DNA from: an uncultured Flavobacteriales bacterium
GTDB lineage: Bacteria; Bacteroidota; Bacteroidia; Flavobacteriales_D; Crocinitomicaceae
Direction: 5' to 3'
Assembly: GCA_913056215.1 (NCBI GenBank)
Contig: CAJXMN010000005.1
Span: forward strand, 1-64,000
Length of the DNA: 64,000 nucleotides
In this document: positions 9,020 to 17,929 of the stretch, one piece after another
How the letters are laid out: each line of letters opens with the position of its first letter
How positions within the stretch are numbered: position 1 is the first letter of the stretch
Notes under the pieces: generated by a model
The model's input: the letters and a program-made list of their open reading frames with translations, nothing else
What the model was told of the DNA's origin: nothing
Databases searched by the model: none
Program-made: the position numbers and the translations under genes

Positions 9020-9991
9020 TTAAGACTGATTGAATTGCGCAAAATCTTTAGCAAAATAGGTAAGAATTCCTTTAGCACCAGCTCTACGAATGCTTAACAG
9101 CATCTCTGTCATTGTTGCTTCATAATCCAACCAACCTTTCTCCACAGCTGCATGAAGCATCGCGTATTCACCAGAAACATTATAGGCTGTAACAGGAAGT
9201 GTTACATTTTCATCGATTGTTTGGATCACGTCCAAATAGGAAAGTGCAGGTTTTACCATCAACATATCCGCGCCTTCCTCTATATCTAAAAATGCTTCTC
9301 TCAACGCCTCCTTCTTATTCGCTGGATCCATCTGATAGGTCTTTTTATCTCCACTTTTCGGTGCAGAATCAAGTGCTTCTCTGAATGGACCATAAAATGC
9401 ACTCGCATATTTAGCACAATAAGACATAATACTGGTGTTTGAGTATCCATTTTCATCCAACACCTCACGAATATATCCCACACGACCATCCATCATATCA
9501 GAAGGTCCGATAATATCAATTCCTGCTTGTGCCTGAGCGAGGCTCATATCCGCGAGAATTGGAAGGGAAGGATCATTGAGGATTTCTCCATTTTCAACAA
9601 CTCCATCATGACCGTCCGTACTGTATGGATCCAGTGCAACATCACTCATGAGACTTATATCCGGAAACTCACTTTTGAGCGTTGCGATCACTTCGAGATA
9701 AAAATTATCACTCTGAAAACTATATGATGCTTTGCCATCCTTGAAAGCTTCGGGCACAACAGGAAAAAGAACAAAACTTTTAATCCCAAGAGCAATACAG
9801 CGTTCCACCTCTTTTATAACAACATCTTTACCCCAACGATAGATGCCAGGTAAAGCGTCAATTCGCGATTCTTCACCCAAATTATTGGTTACAAATAATG
9901 GGTAAATTAGATGGTCGACGTGTAAGTGCGTCTCCTGAACCATTTTCCGAATGGCATCATACTTCCGATTTCTTCGAGGTCTTGCGTACAT
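9020..9991 (-). CDS. hemB: Delta-aminolevulinic acid dehydratase (porphobilinogen synthase)
   Basis: Condenses two 5-aminolevulinate molecules to porphobilinogen in haem synthesis, in the cytoplasm. The start is the ATG at 9991 (MYARPRRNRKYDAIRKMV). The frame extends to a TTG at 10018, but a promoter box overlaps that codon, so the extension is rejected. The protein has 323 residues, the usual length. Motifs: LFPVVPEAFKDG, LMSDVALDPYSTDGHDG (metal or allosteric region; the Cys cluster of zinc-type enzymes is replaced by the Asp/Ala-type DVALDPY), SYCAKYASAFYGPFR with the first active Lys, and LMVKPALSYLDVI with the Schiff-base Lys. The absence of the zinc cysteines suggests a Mg-type enzyme. 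It lies upstream of the his leader but has its own promoter. Confidence 0.97.
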   Translation of the reverse strand: MYARPRRNRKYDAIRKMVQETHLHVDHLIYPLFVTNNLGEESRIDALPGIYRWGKDVVIKEVERCIALGIKSFVLFPVVPEAFKDGKASYSFQSDNFYLEVIATLKSEFPDISLMSDVALDPYSTDGHDGVVENGEILNDPSLPILADMSLAQAQAGIDIIGPSDMMDGRVGYIREVLDENGYSNTSIMSYCAKYASAFYGPFREALDSAPKSGDKKTYQMDPANKKEALREAFLDIEEGADMLMVKPALSYLDVIQTIDENVTLPVTAYNVSGEYAMLHAAVEKGWLDYEATMTEMLLSIRRAGAKGILTYFAKDFAQFNQS

Positions 9992-10015
9992 AATCACTCT
10001 ATTGGTATTAACAAA

Positions 10016-10023
10016 CAAAAATA
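10016..10023 (-). promoter_or_regulatory. Predicted -7 box of hemB
   Basis: TATTTTTG on the minus strand, 24 bases upstream of the ATG at 9991. It overlaps the alternative TTG start at 10018 and so supports the shorter hemB. The gap to the divergent lipoprotein gene (10140) is about 115 bases. Confidence 0.5.
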
Positions 10024-10139
10024 ATAAGATCCGTCCATTTCATTGTCAAGAAGAGAAAATTTCACGAAAAACTGATAAAATTCATACGCAGCCATTAATT
10101 TTTATTATTTTAGCCTACGATTTAAACAATTTAAGCACA

Positions 10140-11069
10140 ATGAATTCTAGAAAAAATCTATTAGTTATCGGAAGTCTAGCCTCTTGTCTGATTTTCTCTG
10201 CATGTGGAGAGGACGATTCGACAGTTGACAAAGACGGCGAGAAAAAAGGTAAAAAGCAAGTCGACGAAACTTTATTAGATCCTGATCGATCATTCAACAC
10301 TACTTTTGACGGCAAATTATTCTCTGTACCTTCACCTGTTCAAACAGCCCTGTTGATTAAGTCATTGGAAATCCCTTTTGATGCAACATTATTGAACGAC
10401 AAAGAAAATGTAGGTAACTACTCAGAAGAGAATGCAAAAGCCATCAATTTAGGAGTTTATGGAGCTGACTTAGGATATGTAACGCTTTACGATCAAAATG
10501 CGAAAGCGATCTCTTATTTGAGTACTGTTGAATCATTAGCCAATGATCTTGGTATTTCAGGAGCTTTTGACAAAACGTTTTTGAAACGCTTTGAGGCCAA
10601 TAGTGATAATGAAGATAGTATGTTGGTTATCTTGTCTGATGCATTTCGAAAAGGCGATAATTTCTTAAAAGAAAATGAGCGCAAAAACACTTCCGCCTTA
10701 ATTCTAACTGGAGGTTGGCTCGAGTCGATGCACTTAGCAACTAAACTTTATCAAGAAAGTGAGGAAGATAAGATTTTACAACGCATTGGGCAACAAAAGC
10801 AATCATTAGGAACGATCATTGAATTGATGGAGAAATACAACAAGGATGGTCGCAATGACAATTACATTGCACAATTTTCGTCGTTGAATGATTTATTCAA
10901 ACAAATCAAAGTTTCTTACGAGTACGTGGAGCCCACGACAAATGAAGATAAGAAGTTGACAACGATCAAGAACAAGATGAATATTGACTTGTCAGATGAA
11001 CTAGCTACAAAGATTATTGAACAAGTCGCATCCATTAGAAAAAATATAGTTGAAACACAAGAAAGCTAG
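10140..11069 (+). CDS. Predicted lipoprotein of unknown function
   Basis: Function not recognised. The ATG at 10140 gives 309 residues; an upstream in-frame extension overlaps the divergent hemB and lacks a signal, so it is rejected. Residues 1-21 are a lipoprotein signal peptide with lipobox-like IFSAC (Cys22) followed by acidic GEDDS. The linker up to about residue 45 is charged (KDGEKKGKKQ). The remainder is mostly helical: LGVYGADLGYVTLYDQ, ISYLSTVESLANDLGISGAF, LTGGWLESMHLATKLY, LGTIIELMEKYNKDG. It resembles a conserved Flavobacteriales lipoprotein type that I know only as hypothetical. It is followed at 29 bases by a small secreted protein gene and then the ABC fusion, all on one strand, so the three may form one operon. 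A near-match -7 box (TATTTTAG) lies about 30 bases upstream. Confidence 0.85.
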   Translation: MNSRKNLLVIGSLASCLIFSACGEDDSTVDKDGEKKGKKQVDETLLDPDRSFNTTFDGKLFSVPSPVQTALLIKSLEIPFDATLLNDKENVGNYSEENAKAINLGVYGADLGYVTLYDQNAKAISYLSTVESLANDLGISGAFDKTFLKRFEANSDNEDSMLVILSDAFRKGDNFLKENERKNTSALILTGGWLESMHLATKLYQESEEDKILQRIGQQKQSLGTIIELMEKYNKDGRNDNYIAQFSSLNDLFKQIKVSYEYVEPTTNEDKKLTTIKNKMNIDLSDELATKIIEQVASIRKNIVETQES

Positions 11070-11098
11070 TTAAGAATTAAGTAGAAAAGCATATTACC

Positions 11099-11530
11099 AT
11101 GAAAAAAGGAATTATAATAGGTGTTTTATTCGCAATCGTCAGTGCATTTTCTGTTAACGCGCAAGATTGTGATTCAATTTATCGGGTCGTAGAAAATTAT
11201 TTGGTATCCAACGAAGAAGGACGAACTTTCGTTTCTGACGGTCAGGTTTACACGGCATTTTTGGATAATGAAAAAGCTGAGTTCACGACCACTTTGTATG
11301 GAGGATCTGTATATCGCATAGCTGCTTCTGCAGGAATAAAAGATGATTATGCTTTATTCACTGTACGCGATATGGATGATAATATACTATACACGAATGA
11401 GGACCATCTCAATAGTCCATATTGGGATTTCAAAGTTGAATCGACAATCCCAGTAAAAATTCAGACTGAATTAGACACCAATAAGAAAATCACAGGTTGT
11501 GTCGTGATGATGATTGGATTCTTGAAATAG
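11099..11530 (+). CDS. Small secreted protein of unknown function
   Basis: Function not recognised. 143 residues with a clear signal peptide (MKKGIIIGVLFAIVSAFSVNA, cleavage before or after Gln22). The mature part is predicted to be mostly beta-strand (FTTTLYGGSVYRIAASAG, YALFTVRDMDDNILYTN, YWDFKVESTIPVKIQTEL) and ends in a hydrophobic strand with one Cys (ITGCVVMMIGFLK). There are two Cys in the mature protein, near the two ends, that could form a disulphide in the periplasm. It lies 29 bases after the lipoprotein gene and 27 bases before the ABC fusion, suggesting a shared envelope role. Confidence 0.83.
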   Translation: MKKGIIIGVLFAIVSAFSVNAQDCDSIYRVVENYLVSNEEGRTFVSDGQVYTAFLDNEKAEFTTTLYGGSVYRIAASAGIKDDYALFTVRDMDDNILYTNEDHLNSPYWDFKVESTIPVKIQTELDTNKKITGCVVMMIGFLK

Positions 11531-11557
11531 CACTGCCCGCTAATTGTTTGACGCCCT

Positions 11558-14500
11558 ATGAGTGAACGAATTCTTCGTGCTTTAATGCAACTTTTTGCAA
11601 TCATTGCAAAAGTCGATGAGATTTCTGAAGATGGCGAAGCAGACGAGATCACCAGTTCTAAGGGGCGCAAAATTGTTAAACTTTTTCTCAGTCAAGAACT
11701 GAACGCAGAACTCGTAGAGGAATATTTGCAAGTTTTCGACGAGTTTCTCAATACACACCATGGTGTCAAACGCAAAAAGGATGGTCGCCGGAAAAGAACA
11801 TCGGTTAATTCTGTAAAAATTTTACGTATTTGCTCTGAGATTAATCAAGAGCTTACGCAAAGACAGAAGTTCATTGTGCTCATTCGTATCGTTGAATTTA
11901 TTCAGGCGAATGAAGACATTACAGAACAGGAACTGGAGTTCGTTAATACAGTTGGTGAAGCGTTTAATGTGAAGCCAGAGGAGTACGATCAAATCTATAA
12001 ATTTGTTGAGGCTGATCCCAATATACTATTGGACATTCCCAACGTCATGTATTTGCGGTCAGTCACATCTGATCGATGGGAGCATGCCAAGCAAATGCAA
12101 GTCGAGGGACTTGATGGTACGATTGGTATCTTGCGAATAGAGAGAATCAATTTGTTTTTCTTTCGCTATTTAGGCGAAGACCAAGTTACATTAAATGGAC
12201 AAATTGTCCCGAATGATCGCCAGCATATATTTACTCCTGGATCAACTATTCGTACCCCTAAAATCAGTCCAATATATTATTCTGATGTCATTTCTCAGTT
12301 TTTAACGGACGAATCCTCTGAAAAGCTACTCTTCAGATGCGAAGATGTGGAATACCGTTTCCCCAATGGTGATTTGGGGCTACATAAAATTGATTTTGCT
12401 GAAAATAACGGTGGCCTAATTGGCATTATGGGAGGATCCGGTGCTGGAAAATCTACGCTACTCAACGTCCTGAATGGTAATTACATTCCTTCCGACGGGA
12501 AAGTCACTATCAATGGAATTGATATACACCGTGAAAAAGATGATATTGAGGGTGTCATTGGCTTCATCTCTCAAGATGATTTACTGATTGAAGAACTCTC
12601 TGTGTTCGAAAATTTATTCTTTAATGCCCAGCTCTGTTTTAAAGACCTTAACAAAAAACAAATAGCGCGTAGGGTTATTAAAATACTTAAGGCTATAGGA
12701 CTTTATGAAAGTAAAGATCTCAAAGTCGGGAACCCATTAGATAAAACGATATCCGGTGGACAACGCAAGCGACTAAATATTGCGCTCGAACTTATTCGTG
12801 AGCCGAGTGTACTTTTCGTGGATGAACCAACATCAGGTCTAAGTTCGCGCGATTCTGAAAACATCATGGATCTGCTCAAAGAACTAGCCCTGAAAGGCAA
12901 ATTGGTCTTTGTGGTTATCCATCAGCCTTCGTCCGAAATTTTCAAGATGTTCGATCGACTCATGCTGCTTGATCAAGGTGGATATCCTATCTTTTATGGT
13001 AACCCCATCGATAGTGTCGTTTACTTTAAAACCGAGATTGACCATGCGAACTGTGAGGAGCGCGAGTGCCCCGTCTGTGGTAATGTCAACCCCGAACAGA
13101 TCTTTAATATTATAGAAGCCAAGGTAGTCGATGAATTCGGCAACCAAACAAGCAAGCGTAAAATTAGTCCGAAAGAATGGAATAGAAGGTATCTTGAATC
13201 ACGCCCAGAACCAGACACTGAAGAAGTGAAGGAAAAGCCACATGTGATTCATAAAATACCCAATAAATGGAATCAATTTAGAGTTTATTTCACGCGCGAT
13301 GTACTATCAAAGCTAACGAATAAGCAATACATTTTAATTAATACAGTTGAAGCCCCTGCCCTCGCTCTTATTCTTGGTTTCTTTGTCAAATATTTCGGAC
13401 ATTCCAAAAAGGGCGTGACGTATACTTTTGAAAATAGTGAGAATTTACCCCAATTTTTATTTATTGCTGTGGTAGTTGCACTTTTTCTAGGACTCACTGT
13501 TGCCGCAGAAGAGATTATCAAAGACCAGAAAATTCTTAAACGTGAATCGTTTCTGAACCTTTCCAAAGGAAGCTATCTATTTTCAAAGATTTCGATCATG
13601 TTTATTATTTCGGCAATACAAACATTGCTTTTCGTGCTTATCGGTAATTTCATTTTAGAGATTCGAGGAATGTGGTTCGAATACTGGTTTATCTTGTTTT
13701 CCACCTCTTGTTTTGCCAACCTGTTGGGTCTCAACATATCTTCTACATTCAATTCAGCCAAGGTAATTTACATTCTGATTCCGATCATGATTATTCCGCA
13801 ATTATTATTTAGTGGAGTCATCGTTAAATTTGATAAATTACACCCTATATTTTCGCAAGAAAATAGCGTTCCCTGGATCGGGAATGTAATGGCTTCACGC
13901 TGGGCGTACGAGGCACTAGCTGTTTCACAATATAAAAGGAATAAATTCGAGGAACCCTTTTTTGATATTAATCAGCAGGAGAGCGAAGCGTCATGGAAAC
14001 GCGATTATTGGTTGCCCGAAATGCGAAATCAATTGAATATATTGAGTAATTATTACAACGATTCTTTAAAGCAATCGAAAGTTTCTCAAGCTCAAGCTAT
14101 TCTCGCCCATGAAATCAAAAAAGAAGAAAATCTGTATGATCCTTCGCTCGATTTTACTTGTGGAAATTGTGTCGAACAGCTTAAAAATGACCAATGGAAC
14201 ACTGACTTGAAAAGCGCTATCGACTCCTATTTAAAGATATTAAATGACGTTTACAAAGCTGAAGTCAATGAAGCTATTGAACGCCACTCTTCCAAGCTTA
14301 AATCTATTGGTTCAGATAAATACAGATCGTTAAAAAAGCACTATTACAACGATGCTCTTAGTGATTTTGCTACTAATCGAAACGATTTAGATAAAATTGT
14401 AATTGCCAACCATCAACTCATTCAAAAAGCAGATCCAATCTATAAAGTTCCGCGATATTCAGATTTCATGAATGCGCATTTTTACGCACCTGGAAAATTA

Positions 14501-14644
14501 CTTTGGGGACAATATATTCCTACGTTATGGGCAAATATTCTCATGCTATGGTTTATGACCTTAATCTTAGGGATCACACTTTATTTTGATCTGTTCCGTA
14601 AAATTATTGAAGGAACGGGCAAGCTTCTGGGCCGATTGCGTTAG
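11558..14644 (+). CDS. TerB / FHA-like / ABCG-type ATPase / ABC-2 permease fusion protein
   Basis: A 1028-residue one-chain half-transporter. Residues about 5-165 look like a TerB-type helical domain (AIIAKVDEISEDGEADEI, IQANEDITEQELEFV). Residues about 185-245 resemble a degenerate FHA fold (LNGQIVPNDRQHIFTPGSTI). The ATPase spans about 255-490: Walker A GGSGAGKST (292-300), signature SGGQRKR (from Ser399), Walker B VLFVDEPTSGLSSRD and switch His in FVVIHQPSSE, all of the ABCG class. A Cys motif CX4CX2C starts at Cys499. Five membrane segments lie about 590-770, then a long soluble loop with CGNC (868-871), and a last membrane helix near 1000. ABCG proteins usually move lipids or hydrophobic molecules. 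The substrate is unknown. The next gene starts 73 bases after its stop. Confidence 0.9.
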   Translation: MSERILRALMQLFAIIAKVDEISEDGEADEITSSKGRKIVKLFLSQELNAELVEEYLQVFDEFLNTHHGVKRKKDGRRKRTSVNSVKILRICSEINQELTQRQKFIVLIRIVEFIQANEDITEQELEFVNTVGEAFNVKPEEYDQIYKFVEADPNILLDIPNVMYLRSVTSDRWEHAKQMQVEGLDGTIGILRIERINLFFFRYLGEDQVTLNGQIVPNDRQHIFTPGSTIRTPKISPIYYSDVISQFLTDESSEKLLFRCEDVEYRFPNGDLGLHKIDFAENNGGLIGIMGGSGAGKSTLLNVLNGNYIPSDGKVTINGIDIHREKDDIEGVIGFISQDDLLIEELSVFENLFFNAQLCFKDLNKKQIARRVIKILKAIGLYESKDLKVGNPLDKTISGGQRKRLNIALELIREPSVLFVDEPTSGLSSRDSENIMDLLKELALKGKLVFVVIHQPSSEIFKMFDRLMLLDQGGYPIFYGNPIDSVVYFKTEIDHANCEERECPVCGNVNPEQIFNIIEAKVVDEFGNQTSKRKISPKEWNRRYLESRPEPDTEEVKEKPHVIHKIPNKWNQFRVYFTRDVLSKLTNKQYILINTVEAPALALILGFFVKYFGHSKKGVTYTFENSENLPQFLFIAVVVALFLGLTVAAEEIIKDQKILKRESFLNLSKGSYLFSKISIMFIISAIQTLLFVLIGNFILEIRGMWFEYWFILFSTSCFANLLGLNISSTFNSAKVIYILIPIMIIPQLLFSGVIVKFDKLHPIFSQENSVPWIGNVMASRWAYEALAVSQYKRNKFEEPFFDINQQESEASWKRDYWLPEMRNQLNILSNYYNDSLKQSKVSQAQAILAHEIKKEENLYDPSLDFTCGNCVEQLKNDQWNTDLKSAIDSYLKILNDVYKAEVNEAIERHSSKLKSIGSDKYRSLKKHYYNDALSDFATNRNDLDKIVIANHQLIQKADPIYKVPRYSDFMNAHFYAPGKLLWGQYIPTLWANILMLWFMTLILGITLYFDLFRKIIEGTGKLLGRLR

Positions 14645-14704
14645 GTTATATCCCTCGGAAAATCTAATTGGCGATTGGTTTTCAAATCACCGAAACAAAA
14701 TCCG

Positions 14705-14712
14705 TATTTTTG
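14705..14712 (+). promoter_or_regulatory. Possible -7 box directly before the LtaS-like gene
   Basis: TATTTTTG ends 5 bases before the ATG at 14718. A transcript from it would be almost leaderless. The last bases of the box and spacer (TTTGTGACCATG) closely resemble those before the his leader peptide (TTTGTCACCATG). Co-transcription with the ABC gene is the alternative. Confidence 0.35.
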
Positions 14713-14717
14713 TGACC

Positions 14718-16607
14718 ATGCTGAAAAATGCAGTTATACCGAAACATGTCCAATCGCTACTCTTGCGATTAGGTACCGTTTTGTTATTTATGACAATAGC
14801 ACGGATCATTTTTTTTGTTTCAAACTCCCATTCCTTTATTGAAGTCACGATCATTGATTTTTTAGGCGGTATATGGATGGATGCCATAGCTATTGGAATT
14901 TGGTATATGCCCTTTTATTTACTATCTCTTCTTCCCTTTCCTTTTACGTCTTCGCGATTCTATCGTATTTTTCTAAGAGGCTTGTTCTTGTTGACCACCG
15001 CCTGTGTTTTAGGATTGAACCTCATGGACGTGGAATATTTTAAATACACAAGTAAGCGCAGTACGAGCGATATCTTTGATCTCATTACTGCAGGTAATGA
15101 TTTCAACCAACTATTCACCACCTTTTTAACGGATTTCTGGTGGTTGATCGCATTGTATATTGGTTTATTACTATTGATTAATAATATTTACAGTTTTTTT
15201 TCACCTCCCTCAACCCGCACCAAACCTTACCCCTATATAAAGAGAATTGCTCATTTTTTTATTGTCGGTACTTTCTTATTTATTGTAGGTAGGGGGGGAA
15301 TCGGATATCGACCGGCAGATATGCTAACAGCCTCTAAATTAACGCGACCAGAAAATACAGCGCTAGTCAATAATACTCCGCTTTCAATTATTAAAACGAT
15401 TGGGAAATCTGCGCTACAACCAAAAAAATATTATAAAACAGATAGCTCTAAAATTTATAATCCTATTCACCGCGGAAGCCGAACCCATCAAATTGGGGAT
15501 AATTTGAATGTCGTGGTGATTATCTTAGAAAGTTTTGGCAACGAATGGTTGGGGAAAGTGAACGGGAAGCCATTTACGCCTTTTTTAGATTCGCTACTCG
15601 ATGAATCATTATACTTTTCAAATGCTTTTGCAAATGGCAAAAAGTCTATAGAGGCAGTGCCTGCTATCTTTGCAGGGATTCCAAGTCTAATGGAAAACCC
15701 ATACATTTCTTCCCCTTATGGCATGAACAGTATTCAATCGTTGCCTCATTTGCTTAAGTCCCAAAATTATGAGAGTGCATTTTATCACGGTGCTACAAAT
15801 GGATCTATGAAATTTGATGTCTTTGCAGCACACGCGGGGTTTGATCATTATTTTGGCCGAAAAGAATATGATAACGATAGTCATTTCGATGGTACGTGGG
15901 GTATAATGGACGAATATTTCATGCCCTGGGCAGCTCAATCAATGACAGAAGCATTAGAAGAACCCTTTCTTGCAAGTCTTTTCACCATCTCTTCACATCA
16001 TCCATATTTTGTTCCTGAGAAGTATCGTCAGAAACTTCCTGCTGGATCTTCTCCTCTTGCCCAGTCAACGGCTTATGCAGATATGAGTTTAAAATATTTT
16101 TTTAATCGCGCCCAAGAACAGCCTTGGTACAAAAATACAGTCTTTGTGCTCTGTGCTGACCACACCCCTGCCGGAACCTCTCCTTATTATACACGTCGTA
16201 TTGGTATGTACCGCATTCCAATTGCGCTTTACGATCCTCAAGGACGTCTACCCAAGGAAAGAAATGACGAACTTTTCAATCAAATTGATATTACTCCTAC
16301 CTTACTCGATATAATCGGTTGGGAAAATGATGTTTATACATTCGGGAATTCTTATTTTAAGAATAAGAGGCAACCATTTGTCGTTAATTATATCAGTAAT
16401 ACCTATCATTATTTGCAAGGTGATTATATGATTAATTACATCGATGATCAGGTAACTGGGTTGTACAATTATCAAAAAGATAGTTTGATGCGCCACGACT
16501 CATTATCATATTATTCAGATCGAGCTCAATCGCTGAAGGAAAAACTACAAGGATTCATTCAACGGTACAACCATGATCTCATTTACAATACGATGAAATT
16601 AAAATGA
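14718..16607 (+). CDS. LtaS-type membrane sulfatase-fold phosphotransferase
   Basis: Alkaline-phosphatase-superfamily enzyme anchored in the inner membrane with its active domain in the periplasm. The ATG at 14718 gives 629 residues; an extension to 14586 would overlap the ABC gene and lacks support. Residues 1-235 hold about five membrane helices. The catalytic domain starts near 260: VVVIILESFGNEW (metal-binding Glu271), NGKKSIEAVPAIFAGIPS with Ser310 at the place of the nucleophilic Thr of LtaS, SSHHPYF (His427/428) and CADHTPAG (Asp481-His482). LtaS, MdoB and EptA relatives move phosphoglycerol or phosphoethanolamine from a phospholipid. The Ser in place of Thr is common in Bacteroidota relatives as far as I recall. 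It overlaps the next gene, a DAG-kinase homologue, by 4 bases, which would fit recycling of released DAG. Substrate unproven. Confidence 0.9.
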   Translation: MLKNAVIPKHVQSLLLRLGTVLLFMTIARIIFFVSNSHSFIEVTIIDFLGGIWMDAIAIGIWYMPFYLLSLLPFPFTSSRFYRIFLRGLFLLTTACVLGLNLMDVEYFKYTSKRSTSDIFDLITAGNDFNQLFTTFLTDFWWLIALYIGLLLLINNIYSFFSPPSTRTKPYPYIKRIAHFFIVGTFLFIVGRGGIGYRPADMLTASKLTRPENTALVNNTPLSIIKTIGKSALQPKKYYKTDSSKIYNPIHRGSRTHQIGDNLNVVVIILESFGNEWLGKVNGKPFTPFLDSLLDESLYFSNAFANGKKSIEAVPAIFAGIPSLMENPYISSPYGMNSIQSLPHLLKSQNYESAFYHGATNGSMKFDVFAAHAGFDHYFGRKEYDNDSHFDGTWGIMDEYFMPWAAQSMTEALEEPFLASLFTISSHHPYFVPEKYRQKLPAGSSPLAQSTAYADMSLKYFFNRAQEQPWYKNTVFVLCADHTPAGTSPYYTRRIGMYRIPIALYDPQGRLPKERNDELFNQIDITPTLLDIIGWENDVYTFGNSYFKNKRQPFVVNYISNTYHYLQGDYMINYIDDQVTGLYNYQKDSLMRHDSLSYYSDRAQSLKEKLQGFIQRYNHDLIYNTMKLK

Positions 16608-17470
16608 AAAAAACTATTCGCTTCATAATAAATCCAATATCAGGAGTGGGTCAGAAAAACAAACTCCCTGATATGATCCAAAAATACCTGGAACAAGATC
16701 AGTTTGATTATGAAATTGTTTTTACAGAGCATCGCGGGCATGGCAAACAACTTGCCCAGGAAGCCGTGGATCAATCGGTCGATATTGTGTGCGCTGTTGG
16801 AGGCGATGGATCAGTGAATGAAGTGGGAAGTGTCCTCGCTCATACCTCCACCATTTTGGCCATCTTACCAACCGGTTCTGGAAATGGACTGGCGCGTCAC
16901 CTCGGTCTGCATTTAAAAGTGAAAAAAGCAATCAAAAATATCAATCGATTCAACCATCAATCAATTGATACCGTTTCGATTGACAATAAAACATTTTTGA
17001 ATGTTGCCGGATTTGGTTTCGATGCACTCGTGGCTAATCGATTCGACCAATACCACTCGCGTGGATTTTTGAGTTATGCAAAACTCGTCTTTCATGCATT
17101 TAAAAGCTATAAGGGAATTAATATAACAATCAATGATGAACATACCTTCAACGGATTGTTGTTTTGTAGTTTTGCGAATGGTTCGCAATTTGGCAATGGA
17201 TTTATGATTTCCCCCCAATCAAACATAGAAGACGGTCAGGTTGAAATTGTCTGTATCGAATTACCGCACTTATTCGGTTTATTAATTCTAATTATACGGT
17301 CATTTTTCGGAACGATTCATAAATCATCAAGATATCATATGATGTCTGTTTCGCAAGCAACTATTTCGAGTTCTACTCAAATTGCACATCTTGATGGCGA
17401 ACCTATTACCATTGATAAATCTGCAATAACAATCAAATGTCATTCTGCTCCACTAAAAGTAATTATATAA
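16604..17470 (+). CDS. Diacylglycerol-kinase-type lipid kinase (DgkB/YegS family)
   Basis: ATP-dependent kinase expected to phosphorylate diacylglycerol or a related lipid at the cytoplasmic face. The protein has 288 residues. N-terminal INPISGVGQKNKL is the conserved start of the DAGK catalytic fold, VCAVGGDGSVNEVGS holds the GGDG nucleotide motif (66-69), and LPTGSGNGLARHLG is the following GSGN motif. LDGEPI near the C-terminus is the usual end motif of the family. No transmembrane segment is needed. The ATG overlaps the stop of the LtaS-like gene (ATGA), which implies translational coupling. Sphingolipid (long-chain base) phosphorylation is an alternative, since some Bacteroidota make sphingolipids. 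Confidence 0.93.
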   Translation: MKKTIRFIINPISGVGQKNKLPDMIQKYLEQDQFDYEIVFTEHRGHGKQLAQEAVDQSVDIVCAVGGDGSVNEVGSVLAHTSTILAILPTGSGNGLARHLGLHLKVKKAIKNINRFNHQSIDTVSIDNKTFLNVAGFGFDALVANRFDQYHSRGFLSYAKLVFHAFKSYKGINITINDEHTFNGLLFCSFANGSQFGNGFMISPQSNIEDGQVEIVCIELPHLFGLLILIIRSFFGTIHKSSRYHMMSVSQATISSSTQIAHLDGEPITIDKSAITIKCHSAPLKVII

Positions 17471-17922
17471 TGAACTATATTACGCCCTCACTTGAAGAAG
17501 CACTAAAATATCTTGACCAATTAAACCCAGAAAAGCAACCTCAATGGGGAAAATTGAATGCTCAAGGTATGGTTGAACATTTAACAGATACTTTAATCAT
17601 AGCGACTGGTCAAATCAAGTTACCACAAGTCACGTCCGATCAAAACTTAGACAAGACCTATGCATTTCTCATGTCAGACCGTCCTTTCCAACAGGAATTA
17701 AAAGTGGAATTCGCTCCTGAGCAACGGGAGTTACGCTATGAACATATTGCTGACGCCATTGATGAATTTGCGGAAGTATGGATTACTTTCGAGGCGCATT
17801 ACGAAAATCCAGATCAACGCGAACTTCACCCTTATTTTGGTAATTTAAACTTTGAAGAGTGGCAACAACTCAATAAAAAACACCTCTCACATCACTTTTT
17901 ACAATTTGGACTTATAAAATAG
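17470..17922 (+). CDS. DUF1569-type (DinB-like) protein
   Basis: A 150-residue cytoplasmic protein. The start MNYITPSLEEALKYLDQL at 17470 overlaps the TAA of the kinase gene by one base; a start 11 codons upstream is disfavoured. WGKLNAQGMVEHLTDTLIIATG near residues 27-50 (quoted in two parts: WGKLNAQGMVEHL, TDTLIIATG) and HPYFGNLNFEEWQQLNKKHLSHH-like text near the end (split: HPYFGNLNFEEW, LNKKHLSHH) place conserved His at positions used for metal in the DinB four-helix fold. Function in this family is not known. Placement directly before ung may be chance. Confidence 0.75.
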   Translation: MNYITPSLEEALKYLDQLNPEKQPQWGKLNAQGMVEHLTDTLIIATGQIKLPQVTSDQNLDKTYAFLMSDRPFQQELKVEFAPEQRELRYEHIADAIDEFAEVWITFEAHYENPDQRELHPYFGNLNFEEWQQLNKKHLSHHFLQFGLIK

Positions 17923-17929
17923 ATCGACC

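Noticed and set aside
9992-10018. Longer hemB starting with TTG
   Set aside because: The TTG lies inside the predicted -7 box and the family start matches the later ATG.
14586-14717. Longer N-terminus for the LtaS-like protein
   Set aside because: It would overlap the ABC gene by 59 bases and place a charged segment before the first membrane helix; the ATG at 14718 fits better.
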